DNA from: Bradyrhizobium amphicarpaeae
GTDB taxonomy: Bacteria > Pseudomonadota > Alphaproteobacteria > Rhizobiales > Xanthobacteraceae
Reading direction: 5' to 3'
Length of the DNA: 64,000 bases
Assembly: GCF_002266435.3 (NCBI RefSeq)
Contig: NZ_CP029426.2
Coordinates: 5,176,001 to 5,240,000, forward strand
The notes beneath the pieces are model-generated. The model was not told where the DNA came from and did no database searches. It worked only from the letters and a program-made list of their open reading frames with translations. Within the stretch, counting starts at the first letter, position 1. Each line of letters begins with the position of its first letter. This document shows, in pieces, positions 7,948 to 17,448 of this stretch. A program made the position numbers and the translations under genes.

Positions 7948-8354
7948 TGGTTTTCCTCATCACTCTGGGCCTCGGCTCTTTTGCAATTCTGCTCGTAGAC
8001 CCTCGAACATTTGATTGCGTAAAACACGCTGTAAGCAAAGACCGCCAATAACAGCACGCCAAAGACCATCGCATCCGCCCGACCGGACGACAGGCAGGCC
8101 AACGCGCCGGCGAGCGCCAAATAGGGGTACCCTCTGACAAGTCGGACATAGTCTGCCTGCACGGTGAGTGGCATCGGAGGCTGCAGCGCCCACACATCGA
8201 GCGCATAGCGCGCAATCTCGTAGTCCTGAAACTGCGGCGGAAGATGCTCGCGTGCGGCATTGAAGACCCGCATGTACGTGAAGCCTAACCAGATGGCGGC
8301 GAACCCCGCCAAGACTGTGAAGAGAGCGACCATGGTTTTGCTTTCGATGGACAA
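7944..8354 (-). CDS. Small multi-pass membrane protein, candidate immunity protein
   Basis: 136 residues with hydrophobic spans at about 7-27 (MVALFTVLAGFAAIWLGFTY), 75-90 and 93-113 (AMVFGVLLLAVFAYSVFYAI), then a charged tail ending SDEENQ. It overlaps the next gene by 4 bp. Small integral membrane proteins coupled to a toxin gene commonly protect against membrane-acting toxins; here that is inference from layout. It lies inside the split portal gene. Confidence 0.6.
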   Translation of the reverse strand: MSIESKTMVALFTVLAGFAAIWLGFTYMRVFNAAREHLPPQFQDYEIARYALDVWALQPPMPLTVQADYVRLVRGYPYLALAGALACLSSGRADAMVFGVLLLAVFAYSVFYAIKCSRVYEQNCKRAEAQSDEENQ

Positions 8355-8509
8355 TGCTGTCCGCGATAAAAGTATGCGGCCGACTGTTCGCCGGCAAGCG
8401 GGCCTCCGAGCTTATCCAGGCTGTCTCGCATTGTGGCTGGTTGATGCCGAGTAGCCCGTCGACGGAGCCGGGTCGGTGACCGCCCGGCCAAAGCAACAGA
8501 CAGCGATCC

Positions 8510-9094
8510 TCAACCGACCTCCAGCGGAGCCTGCAACATGTCTTCCCGGTCGTTACCATCATGCATCGTATGCGCGACGATCTTCATGGCCCCGTTCGAT
8601 TCCGCGACGTCCTGGGCCAGCAGCGCGAACTGGTCGTCGGTGAGATCGTAATAGGTCTCGCGGCTCTCCTCCTCGCGCTCCTCCCACCAGACCTTGACGA
8701 TGCCGGCCTTCGACAGCAGCGCGTCCTTGATGAAGGAATAGAGCACCATGAAGCCGCCGTTCTGCTGCATGAAGACGTGGTTGACGTAATCCGTCTCCTG
8801 CTGCGCGGCGGCGACGTCCTCGGGGCCGACCGGCTCGAACCGCACCACCTCGTCGGAGCCGGCGAAGATGTCCATCAGCTGGGGCATCAGCCCTTCGATG
8901 GTGTCGGCGACGTCGGTTGATACCGCGCGCGAGCGGCCGTCTTGCGCCGGCATGTCCTTGCGCATGTCGCCGAGATAATAGTCCATCGCATCCGCCCGCT
9001 CCTCGGCAAGCCGCGCCGCCGACATCGCGGCGAGCGCATTGGCCTTCTCGGAGGCGAGCATCGCCTTCACTTCGGAAATCGACATCTTTGCCAT
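8510..9094 (-). pseudogene. P22-like phage portal protein, N-terminal piece
   Basis: About 194 codons from the ATG at 9094, which is preceded by GAGGGAG. It encodes SISEVKAMLASEKANALAAM, an acidic helical region, VADTIEGLMPQLMDIFAGSD, FEPVGPEDV and ...YVNHVFMQQNGGF, typical of the start of P22-type portals. The reading leaves portal sequence at VAHTMHDG and ends with about 16 unrelated residues. The rest of the portal resumes at about 6470 on the same strand. Together the two pieces give about 720 residues, a normal portal length, so this is the front half of a split gene. Confidence 0.8.
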
Positions 9095-9307
9095 GAAACT
9101 CCCTCGATCAAAACTCGATCGCCGCATCGCGTGGCGGCGCAGCGTCACCAGTGCGACAGGTACGGCATCTGCGGGGCGCCTGTCGCAAACACATCCGCCT
9201 CCTCACTTACGTCGCGGGACTCTCGGGCATTGCATTCCTCAAGGCGCGTCGAGAAGAAGTAGCGATGGGCGCCGACGTCTGGACGTAACGTCGTCCTGCG
9301 AGCGCGT

Positions 9308-9457
9308 TTAGTTTCTCGGACTTGTGCCGTATCTCGAGTTGCCAGGATTGTTGTTGCGGCAGTTCCTGCCCGCGCCGGTCAAAACCGTGACCGAGCCGTC
9401 GTCGTTCGTGTAAACGCGCGTAAGTCTGTTCTGAGCTGCGGATACCGCCTTCGCCAT
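9308..9457 (-). pseudogene. Truncated endolysin-like gene (N-terminal fragment)
   Basis: Encodes 49 residues: RLTRVYTNDDGSVTVLTGAG then RNCRNNNPGNSRYG and a stop. The R-x-NNNPGN-x-RYG signature begins a family of phage lytic or structural proteins that normally continues for 100 or more residues, so this copy is cut short. It lies between the portal start and the SOS-promoted membrane gene. Confidence 0.5.
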
Positions 9458-9483
9458 TTGGAGACATCAAAAATGCTCACTGC

Positions 9484-9744
9484 TCAGAACGACACGCCGT
9501 GAAGAATGATTGCAATCGCGAGCAGCACCGAAAGGCAGATCGCAAACCCGATCCAACCCGCAGCGTCCTGTCGCAATTCGATCCGTCCATCCGCGTGCCG
9601 ACGGTACCATGGCCGGCGCAGCGACGACGTCGATGCGCTGAACGGCTCGACATGGACATGTCCGAACGAAAGGAGCGGCAAAGCAGCTCGCGCCACCGCG
9701 TACCCGATCAGTTCGACCAGCATCCGCAACGCCGGCATTCGCAA
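9484..9744 (-). CDS. Small membrane protein downstream of LexA box
   Basis: Up to 86 residues. The start may be the ATG at 9744 or the one at 9723 (MLVELIGYAVARAALPLLSF). It has a hydrophobic N-terminal span, a hydrophilic middle (RRPWYRRHADGRIEL) and a C-terminal transmembrane helix (WIGFAICLSVLLAIAIIL). The function is unknown; similar small proteins occur in Bradyrhizobium. The LexA-box promoter at 9771-9800 lies about 30 nt upstream, so expression is probably part of the SOS response. An overlapping frame at 9467-9787 lacks protein-like composition. Confidence 0.6.
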   Translation of the reverse strand: MRMPALRMLVELIGYAVARAALPLLSFGHVHVEPFSASTSSLRRPWYRRHADGRIELRQDAAGWIGFAICLSVLLAIAIILHGVSF

Positions 9745-9770
9745 AACTCACGCAATGGTAGAGATTACAC

Positions 9771-9800
9771 CAACTAGAACATAACAAGAACGATTGTCAA
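9771..9800 (-). promoter_or_regulatory. LexA-box promoter facing the small membrane gene
   Basis: Minus strand: TTGACA, 18 bp, TAGTTG, with GTTC-N7-GTTC at 9777-9791 between them. The layout is nearly the same as at 666-694 and 18430-18458. Confidence 0.65.
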
Positions 9801-9830
9801 CCGCTGGTTTTACCAAGCGCATCCGTTTTC

Positions 9831-11117
9831 TCACATCCATCCCCGCCCGGTGTACTGGATCGGCCGGTTGAACGCGGCCACCCTGCCCGGCTGTTCGTAG
9901 CAGATCGCCATCAACCCCAGCGCGTCGGCAGCGTGGCTCGACCAGTCGTGCTCGGGGCCGAGGCCGATGTTGCGCGTTTCGTCCTTGCGCTCGTGATAGA
10001 AGCCGAGCGCTTCGCGGCCGGCCTCCGTCGTATCCTCGTTGAACCAGAGCTGCGGGCCGAGCCGTCGCAACGCCTCGATCCGCATCATGGCCGCGCCCGG
10101 CCCCTGGTTCTTCACCGGCGGCTCGACCTTGAAGCCGGCCTCGCGCAGATGATCCTCATAGCGCTTGCCGGTGATGTTGTTGGCGGCCATGCCGTCGTGC
10201 GGCAGATAGAGCACGGCGTGGTCATAGCGGCGCGAGCGCAGCCAGTTGACGTGAAACGCCAACACCTGGCCGACGCTCTCGTAGTAATCCAGAACGCGGA
10301 TCTCGCTGCCCACCCACTGCACGATCCAGATCGTGAAGGCATCCGCGGCAGCGCCCGCGCCGCCGATGTCGATGAAGGCGCGGAGCGGCAGGAGGGGATC
10401 GGCGGAAACTTTTCCGATCCGCCCCTGCGCACGCGCCTCCGACAGCAGCGCGGCGAAATAGGCGCCCTCGAAGGCGCGGGCATACTCGCCTTCCCAGATG
10501 TGATCGTAGCGCTCGGGGTAGAGTTTTTGATCCAACAGCCGCTCCTCCCCGAGCACATCCGGAAACCAGGGATTGTCGCGCCAGTTCGCCTTCACCAGCA
10601 CGGCGCCATCGGGCTTGCGCCCGCGCAGGAAATCGTCGATTGCGTCGCTCTTGCGCCGTGGATTCCAGCTCGCCCAGAGTTCGGAATCCTTGACCCGGAT
10701 CGTCGGCCGCAGCAGCGCGAGGCTGCGCGCGCTGAGGGATTGCGCCTCGTCGATCCAGGCGATGCGAAACCCTTCCAGGGATTTGATCGAGTCCGCCGTG
10801 TGGTCCTGAAGTCCGCGGAAGATGATGAGCCCGTCGCCGGGCGTCTCGATCTTGTCGCTGAACAGCTTGAAGCCGTGGCCGAGGCGAAGGCTCGCGATCT
10901 TGCCCTCGATCAGACGCTTGGACGATTGCGCCAGCGAGCGCTGCGCCTCGCGGATGCAGACCGCGAGCGTGCCGCGCTCGGCCTGGCAGGTCTCGACCAG
11001 CAGCTCGCCGAAGAAATGCGATTTGCCCGAGCCGCGTCCGCCGTAAACGCCCTTGTAGCGTGCAGGCCTCAACAGCGGCTCGAAGATCTTCGCGGTCGGA
11101 ATTTTCAGGATGGACAA
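9831..11117 (-). CDS. Phage terminase large subunit
   Basis: Packages phage DNA using an N-terminal ATPase and a C-terminal nuclease. Visible signs: Walker A YGGRGSGKSHF, Walker B-like FRIAWIDEAQSLS, coupling segment ELWASWNPR, and nuclease acidic residues in FIDIGGAGAAADAFTIW and the HAADALG end. About 428 residues from a TTG at 11117, a normal length. The frame stays open further upstream, but that part is not protein-like and overlaps the small-subunit gene. There are no breaks, so this is the best preserved phage gene here. No capsid or tail genes are present in the window. Confidence 0.85.
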   Translation of the reverse strand: MSILKIPTAKIFEPLLRPARYKGVYGGRGSGKSHFFGELLVETCQAERGTLAVCIREAQRSLAQSSKRLIEGKIASLRLGHGFKLFSDKIETPGDGLIIFRGLQDHTADSIKSLEGFRIAWIDEAQSLSARSLALLRPTIRVKDSELWASWNPRRKSDAIDDFLRGRKPDGAVLVKANWRDNPWFPDVLGEERLLDQKLYPERYDHIWEGEYARAFEGAYFAALLSEARAQGRIGKVSADPLLPLRAFIDIGGAGAAADAFTIWIVQWVGSEIRVLDYYESVGQVLAFHVNWLRSRRYDHAVLYLPHDGMAANNITGKRYEDHLREAGFKVEPPVKNQGPGAAMMRIEALRRLGPQLWFNEDTTEAGREALGFYHERKDETRNIGLGPEHDWSSHAADALGLMAICYEQPGRVAAFNRPIQYTGRGWM

Positions 11118-11217
11118 ATGGATGCGCTCGCTCGCCCTGGGATCTGTACGCGAAGGATTCCGGCAGAGCGCCGTCCGTGATTGCCAGCGCACTCGCCCCA
11201 CCTGCGACGGTGAGGCC

Positions 11218-11562
11218 CTATCGTTCGCCTCGCCCGCGTTCTCCAGCGTCGCTGGCGTCGTCCGGGCGCACGATGACGCGCTCGACCCTATGGATCGTTT
11301 CCACGGCACCCTCTTCGCCGCCTTCGATCGGCTGCGCCGACTTGCCCCAGCCGCGATCGAGCACGGCGTTGGCCGCCGAGAGGCGCACGGCCGGCGTCGC
11401 GCTGTCGTTGCGCATGATGCCGAGCAGCACCTTCAGGGCCGTCCTGGTGTGGCCGCGGGCCAGCGAGCGGATTTCGGTCGTCGCGCGCGCCCTGGGCCTT
11501 GTCTTCGTCGTAGGCGGCGGGGACGGCTCGCCGGCAAGCTCGCGTTCGACGTCTTCGCTCAC
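11218..11562 (-). CDS. Terminase small-subunit-like protein
   Basis: About 114 residues from a GTG at 11562 that overlaps the stop of the 23-residue peptide (GTGA); a GTG at 11577 is also possible. It has a helical core (TEIRSLARGHTRTALKVLLG, AVRLSAANAVLDRGWGK) and ends IHRVERVIVRP. A clear homologue is at 29906-30349. The position before terminase large and the helical DNA-binding-like core suggest the small subunit. Confidence 0.65.
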   Translation of the reverse strand: MSEDVERELAGEPSPPPTTKTRPRARATTEIRSLARGHTRTALKVLLGIMRNDSATPAVRLSAANAVLDRGWGKSAQPIEGGEEGAVETIHRVERVIVRPDDASDAGERGRGER

Positions 11563-11630
11563 GACAACATCTCCCACAACACGATTGCGACCAGGCCCGC
11601 GAGCGCGAGCGATATCAGATAGGCGGTCAT
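11559..11630 (-). CDS. 23-residue single-helix membrane peptide
   Basis: The ATG at 11630 is preceded by GGAGG at ideal spacing. The peptide is nearly all one transmembrane helix (TAYLISLALAGLVAIVLW). Its stop overlaps the start of the terminase-small-like gene, so it could serve as a translational coupler or a holin-like peptide. Too short for a family call. Confidence 0.45.
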   Translation of the reverse strand: MTAYLISLALAGLVAIVLWEMLS

Positions 11631-11880
11631 CGATCCTCCATGCGAAGAAAATGCGCGGCAGATCGCGCCAGGCGAGGCGCGATCGTTTCGGGCGCGAACC
11701 CTATCTCCGTGTTGTCCGGAGACCGCAGCGGCGCGGGCAATGGGCCCTGCGCCGCGGGCCGGCACGTTCGCGCGTGCACGGCCAGCAATGGTTCGGACGG
11801 CGGCGCGCCGATCGGCGCTCCAGGTTTGACGAGTGCGTGGCCGTGATGCGCCGCCGCCGTCCGATTCCGAAGTCGAGACG

Positions 11881-11969
11881 AAAAAACCCGCGGCGGATGT
11901 GCTCCGCGCGGGTGAACCAAACTCGTCTCGATGATGTCACTATGCCGGTGTTTTGCCCGACGTGTCAAA
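11881..11969 (-). repeat. Promoter-leader-terminator repeat, copy 2
   Basis: Minus strand: TTGACACGTCGGGCAAAACA, 8 bp later GCATAGTGACATCATCGAG, then a CCCGCGCGGAG...CCGCCGCGGG hairpin and TTTTTT. It is only 31 bp from copy 3 and in tandem with it. Confidence 0.65.
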
Positions 11970-12000
11970 GCCCCGTTGAAATGAAGCAGGCCGCGAAATG

Positions 12001-12090
12001 AAACAGCCCGCCGCGGACATTCTCCGCACGGGCTGAACCAAACTTCTTTCGATGATGCCATTCTGCCGGTGTTTTGCCCGACGTGTCAAA
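12001..12090 (-). repeat. Promoter-leader-terminator repeat, copy 3
   Basis: Minus strand: TTTGACACGTCGGGCAAAAC, then GGCAGAATGGCATCATCG, a short variable stretch, a GCCCGTGCGGAG...CCGCGGCGGGC hairpin and TGTTTC. It is the copy closest to the consensus in the promoter-like half. The 11631-12134 interval holds copies 2 and 3 and no convincing gene. Confidence 0.65.
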
Positions 12091-12134
12091 CGAACGAATG
12101 CGCTCAACCTGCGTTGGTCGATCGGGAGAACCGC

Positions 12135-12326
12135 ATGATGCCGAGGACACATCGAGAGACACCGCAGGGCGATGACAAGCCGCGCAGCGACAAGGCGCGT
12201 GACTTGCAGGAGGCGATCATCGAGGACGCCGCCGAAACCGGGGACAGCGGCCGCGACCTCGTGCACGGCGAAGGCGGCACCATCGATCTTCCCACCAGGC
12301 CTGGCGATTTGTCGAAGGACGACTAG
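12135..12326 (+). CDS. Small hydrophilic conserved protein
   Basis: 63 residues from the ATG at 12135 (a second ATG follows directly), with a weak GGGAGA upstream. Very charged, no hydrophobic span: RDLQEAIIEDAAETGDSG, then HGEGGTIDLPTRPGDLSKDD. Similar short acidic proteins occur across Bradyrhizobium; the function is unknown. It lies 59 bp before the receiver-domain gene on the same strand. Confidence 0.6.
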   Translation: MMPRTHRETPQGDDKPRSDKARDLQEAIIEDAAETGDSGRDLVHGEGGTIDLPTRPGDLSKDD

Positions 12327-12385
12327 GCGCCCAGGAACTTACCACTTGGGCGCGGCGTTATTCCCGTTGGAAGGAAAGTGGTAAG

Positions 12386-12730
12386 ATGAGGCACACTGTG
12401 CTGGTTGTCGACGACGATCCTGCTGTCCTCGACGTGGTCGTGGACATGTTGGAAGAACTCGGCTGCGAGGTCGTCAGCGCCCACAGCGGCGCAGAAGCGC
12501 TCGACCGTCTCAGGCAAAACCAGAAAATCTCCATCCTCATCACCGACATCAACATGCCTGGCATGGATGGTCATGAGCTGGCCGAACTCGCACGACGACG
12601 GCGGCCGGCGCTGAAGATCCTGCAACTCTCCGGCCGCGAGCCCCGGCGCGACGGCCTGCCGATGATCCGGAAGCCGTTTTCGTTCGAAGAGCTCGTCGAG
12701 GTCATGCAGCGAACCACCGGCGTTTGCTGA
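12386..12730 (+). CDS. Single-domain response regulator (CheY-like receiver)
   Basis: 114 residues, only a receiver domain. Acidic pocket DDDP at about 9-12, phospho-acceptor Asp in LITDINMPGMDG (about residue 53), conserved Ser/Thr in LQLSG, and Lys in IRKPFSFEEL. There is no output domain, so it acts by protein contact or phosphotransfer. No histidine kinase is adjacent. A repeat unit starts about 15 bp after the stop. Confidence 0.9.
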   Translation: MRHTVLVVDDDPAVLDVVVDMLEELGCEVVSAHSGAEALDRLRQNQKISILITDINMPGMDGHELAELARRRRPALKILQLSGREPRRDGLPMIRKPFSFEELVEVMQRTTGVC

Positions 12731-12746
12731 ACCTGAGCCGGCAAAG

Positions 12747-12832
12747 CAAAACCCGCCGCAGATTGCTCCGCGCGGGCTGAACCAGACTGTTTCGATGATG
12801 CGACTTTGCCGGTGTTTTGCCCGACGTGTCAA
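12747..12832 (-). repeat. Promoter-leader-terminator repeat, copy 4
   Basis: Minus strand: TTGACACGTCGGGCAAAACA, GCAAAGTCGCATCATCGAAA, then GCCCGCGCGGAG...CTGCGGCGGGTTTTGC. It lies between the receiver-domain gene and the FAD monooxygenase. Confidence 0.65.
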
Positions 12833-12954
12833 CGCGGCGCTCGCGGACGAGAAAGCCCCTCCTCCCAACTCAATATGTGGTGCGCAACGGGCTTGCTTCA
12901 AGTCCCCGCCTCTGCCGTAGAACCCTCGCCCGAACAACAAGCCGAGGGGTCCAC

Positions 12955-14514
<1,560 letters not shown>

Positions 14515-14585
14515 GACAGCCCGCGGGCTCGATACGAACTCTTTTGACGATGCCATTCCGCCCGTGCTTTGTCTGACGTGTCGAA
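14515..14585 (-). repeat. Promoter-leader-terminator repeat, copy 5 (degenerate)
   Basis: Minus strand: TTCGACACGTCAGACAAAGC, GGCGGAATGGCATCGTCAAA, then a shortened AGCCCGCGGGCT palindrome without a T run. It begins directly at the stop of the FAD gene and lies 37 bp past the stop of the AHH gene. Confidence 0.5.
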
Positions 14586-14621
14586 CGATCGTGAACGACG
14601 TAAGTTTCTCCAAGATCGTCT

Positions 14622-16250
14622 TCACTCCGGTCGAAGCAACGGCTGTATCCAGCGCGAAAACCATTCCTCGGCGTCATTGCTCGGCTTGCCTGGACCATCT
14701 ACGCCGAAGATCGGAGGTTGAATGAGGTACCTTGGTTCGTCCGTGAACGCGCCGATCGGCCTGCTCGGCTGCGGCTGACCGCTGCTAGCAGTCGGGAAGG
14801 TCCAATTGCCAAACCGCTCGTTGAAATCCGTGGAAGGCAGATATGGCACCGGAGCACTCCCCGAGGTGTAAACGCTGCCCGCGTTGGACTCGTTGACGCG
14901 CCGAACGTTCTCGGGTGCGGCGGATCCGTATGCTGGAGCGTCCGGCACCTTGTAAGGATCTGCCGGCTCGGCGAACACAGAGCCGTCTGCAGTATTGACC
15001 CAATTGCCGAAACGATCCGCAAGAGTGCTAGCGCGTGTTTCGAGATCGGTCGAGGAAGCTCCGCTCAGCTGACGTCCGAAGCTGGATGAGGCCCAAGCGC
15101 CGCTGCTCCCGGCCGTGTTGTCGACGTTGAGTCCGTTGCCGATGGCGTTGAACGGGGAGGCTCCTGTCGAGTACACTCCCTCGCCAGGAGCGACGGTGCC
15201 CCTCGGCGCGCCCTGACTACTTTCTTGGGCATTGACCGCGCGTGAAAACGCCAAGGCGCCACCTATGGCAAGCAGCCAGGCGGGAATGAAGGGAGTCGCT
15301 GCGCCGACCGCCGCCGCCCCAGCCAACCAAGGAAGCGCATCCTGCACCACAGACGTGCCGCCGGCCAACGGGTTGTCGTAGAAGGGAAGCGGCGTTCCGG
15401 TTATTGGGTCCGATTTAAGGACCAAGGGATCTGAAGCCGCGGCCGCGCTTGGAGGCAATCGGTCGAATTGCTTCTCGCCTTGGTCGGGCGTTGGGAAAGG
15501 CGGCAGCGCGCCCGCGAAACGCGGATCACTTCGTGTGAGCCCTTCTGGCTCGTTGAACCATCCGAGAAAAGGAGGAAAGAAGGGGGGCGGTAAGGGAATG
15601 TCTCTCGGGTTGGCCGGAGTCGTTGGCGGAATCTGGAAATTGTCGTCGACGGGTGCAAACTTGGAGTACGGCGTTCCGCGCAGATTTTTGTTCCCTGACG
15701 TGACAGCTTTGTTTGGATTACTCCTAATCGCGTCGTGTAGGAGTTCTTCTCTTCGCGCATCGTCCAGTATCGCTGACCACAGCTGCAGATGATCGAGTCC
15801 GGTCTCCAAGCCATTTGTCTTACGATCCCGAATTTTCTTTAGTTCATCCGAATAGCGCTCAACATAAGCCTCGCTGCGCTTGATGACCGTCTCGACACCC
15901 AAATTGAACTCTTCCGCGGTTTTTCCATTCGGCAAATTTGTATAGAGATGACCATTGCTGAAGCCGATGCGCATTGCATCCATCAATGTTCTTATCTTCG
16001 CCTCACGAACGTCCGCCTCCGGGATTTTGGTGATTCGGTCGAGGACGCATTCGATGGCTTTGTAGTAGATTTCTTTATGCCCGCCGGGATGCGGCGATAT
16101 TCCCATAGCCTCAGCCAATTGATAAGTCATTGGCAGATAGATTCCGTTCGCGAACGAATCGATTCCTAGCTTCTGTTGATCGATGTCGCGAAACGCAGAA
16201 TGAGAGCGGAAAGCTCTTGGGATCATATGATGGTAGACTAAAATTGACAT
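14622..16250 (-). CDS. AHH-type nuclease protein with prophage-cargo C-terminus
   Basis: 542 residues. The N-terminus has the AHH/HNH-EndoVII signature: VYHHMIPRAF, then DSFANGIYLP and HPGGHKEIYYKAIECVLDRI (about residues 5-75). A helical part, a Pro-rich linker (about 200-290) and a hydrophobic segment (LPWLAGAAAVGAATPFIPAW) follow. The C-terminal third has two RFGNW motifs and QPSRPIGAFTDEP, shared with the protein at 7204-7947. The nuclease comes first and the shared block last, the reverse of usual polymorphic toxins. There is no Shine-Dalgarno at the ATG, and the frame upstream is open for 18 codons, so the 5' end may be truncated. The Imm11 gene lies upstream. Confidence 0.75.
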   Translation of the reverse strand: MSILVYHHMIPRAFRSHSAFRDIDQQKLGIDSFANGIYLPMTYQLAEAMGISPHPGGHKEIYYKAIECVLDRITKIPEADVREAKIRTLMDAMRIGFSNGHLYTNLPNGKTAEEFNLGVETVIKRSEAYVERYSDELKKIRDRKTNGLETGLDHLQLWSAILDDARREELLHDAIRSNPNKAVTSGNKNLRGTPYSKFAPVDDNFQIPPTTPANPRDIPLPPPFFPPFLGWFNEPEGLTRSDPRFAGALPPFPTPDQGEKQFDRLPPSAAAASDPLVLKSDPITGTPLPFYDNPLAGGTSVVQDALPWLAGAAAVGAATPFIPAWLLAIGGALAFSRAVNAQESSQGAPRGTVAPGEGVYSTGASPFNAIGNGLNVDNTAGSSGAWASSSFGRQLSGASSTDLETRASTLADRFGNWVNTADGSVFAEPADPYKVPDAPAYGSAAPENVRRVNESNAGSVYTSGSAPVPYLPSTDFNERFGNWTFPTASSGQPQPSRPIGAFTDEPRYLIQPPIFGVDGPGKPSNDAEEWFSRWIQPLLRPE

Positions 16251-16617
16251 GTCGCCGCGGTGCTCCGTAGCCCTTGGTGAGTTGAATGATTGAGTTTCGA
16301 CAAACCTGGCTCAGACGCAGTCCAGCCGGTGCACGCACGACATGCAGCTGCCGCACGCCCGGAGGTCCGGCGTGGCCAAGAGGCTGAACAAGAGCTGGCG
16401 CAGGTCTTGATAAGAATCGCCGCTACGACGCGCTTGGATTACGTTCCGCAAGGAGCGGCAGTGCCGAGCGAGCGTCTGGAACGACGCAGCACCCGGCGCG
16501 ACAAGCGACACCGGGCCGTGAGAATTTCAGTGGGGACGCGTCTGGACCCGGACTTTACAGCGGATCCACGAATGATCATCCGTGGTTCGGCTAAGCTGTG
16601 ATCAGGAGGAAAGACTT
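16251..16617. other. Gap between AHH and Imm11 genes, no convincing gene
   Basis: Frames exist on both strands (plus 16290-16601, minus 16311-16511), but neither has a Shine-Dalgarno or recognisable composition. The minus-strand frame ends ACGSCMSCVHRLDCV, a Cys-rich tail that could be a gene remnant. The missing 5' part of the AHH gene may once have lain here. Confidence 0.4.
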
Positions 16618-17265
16618 CTAGCGTCTTGGAAGTGTGAGCAGCGGAAGATCGGACGCGTCTTCGAACAACATGCCCCTAAGGCTTGCAGACTTCCACGCGT
16701 CCTTCAGAGCTTGGTCACATATGATCTTCGAGTCGGCGTACGCCATTCGAAACACGTGCGCATCACCGACCAGTTCGTCCTTGAAAACGAGTTCAACATC
16801 CCCGAAAAAATCGTAGAACTTCTGACCGAAGTCCCGCGCGGCCGGTTCGTCCGAAATCCCGATCTTCAATCGCGATCGCTCCTCATCCAATGCGTCGAGG
16901 AGACGGCGAACGTCGCAGAACCAATAACGGGGTCCGTCCCAGACCCCGTTTTGGACATGCACATCGCAGGCAAGGAAGGAAAACGCGTCGGGGTCGACGG
17001 CTTCGAAAACGTTCTTCGCCCGATCAGAGATCAGCCAGAATGCATACCAGCGTTCACAATCTCGAGGCCGACGACTTCTCGGATCAAATGTGATGCGTGG
17101 CGTCGGCCCGGCAAAGTCCGACAAGTGCCCCGGATCCAGAAGAGAATGACTATCGTCAGACACTTGGAAATAACAAGGGTTGCCCGTTCGATAGAAATCC
17201 ATCTCGTAGAATTTGCGTTTCCGCAACGAGGGGCGTTTGTTTTGCTTCGGCGGTGCATTGCTCAT
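16618..17265 (-). CDS. Imm11-family (DUF1629) immunity protein
   Basis: 215 residues. DUF1629/Imm11 features: ERWYAFWLISDRAKNVFEAV, DPDAFSFLACDV, RYWFCDVRRLLDALDEERS, and the later VFRMAYADSKIICDQALKDA. This family is found next to AHH and other nuclease toxins and is regarded as immunity. The AHH gene lies 367 bp downstream on the same strand. The immunity-before-toxin order is unusual. It is probably co-transcribed with the DUF4261 gene upstream, under the LexA-box promoter at 18430-18458. Confidence 0.82.
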   Translation of the reverse strand: MSNAPPKQNKRPSLRKRKFYEMDFYRTGNPCYFQVSDDSHSLLDPGHLSDFAGPTPRITFDPRSRRPRDCERWYAFWLISDRAKNVFEAVDPDAFSFLACDVHVQNGVWDGPRYWFCDVRRLLDALDEERSRLKIGISDEPAARDFGQKFYDFFGDVELVFKDELVGDAHVFRMAYADSKIICDQALKDAWKSASLRGMLFEDASDLPLLTLPRR

Positions 17266-17448
17266 CTGAATATACCAGTTGCTTTAAGCTTCGACCGAAT
17301 GAACACCTGAGGTTCGCTTTCGCCACACGCACGCCCCCATATGCCCCAGCGGTGCTTCCGCGTCCTCCGCTCTTCAGCGGACTTGCCCTCGACGATGAGG
17401 GCGCCCTTTAACTTGATGACCAGCAGGACGCCATGCCAGGACCGGGGC

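Noticed and set aside
9467..9787. 106-residue Cys/Arg-rich frame as the SOS-promoted gene
   Set aside because: It would start within the promoter and lacks protein-like composition; the overlapping 86-residue frame has clear membrane helices.
12323..12940. 205-residue minus-strand frame
   Set aside because: Runs antisense through the receiver-domain gene and a repeat unit; an artefact of high GC.
14583..14596. GAAC-GATCGT-GAAC as a fourth LexA box
   Set aside because: The spacer is 6, not 7, and there is no matching -35/-10 pair.
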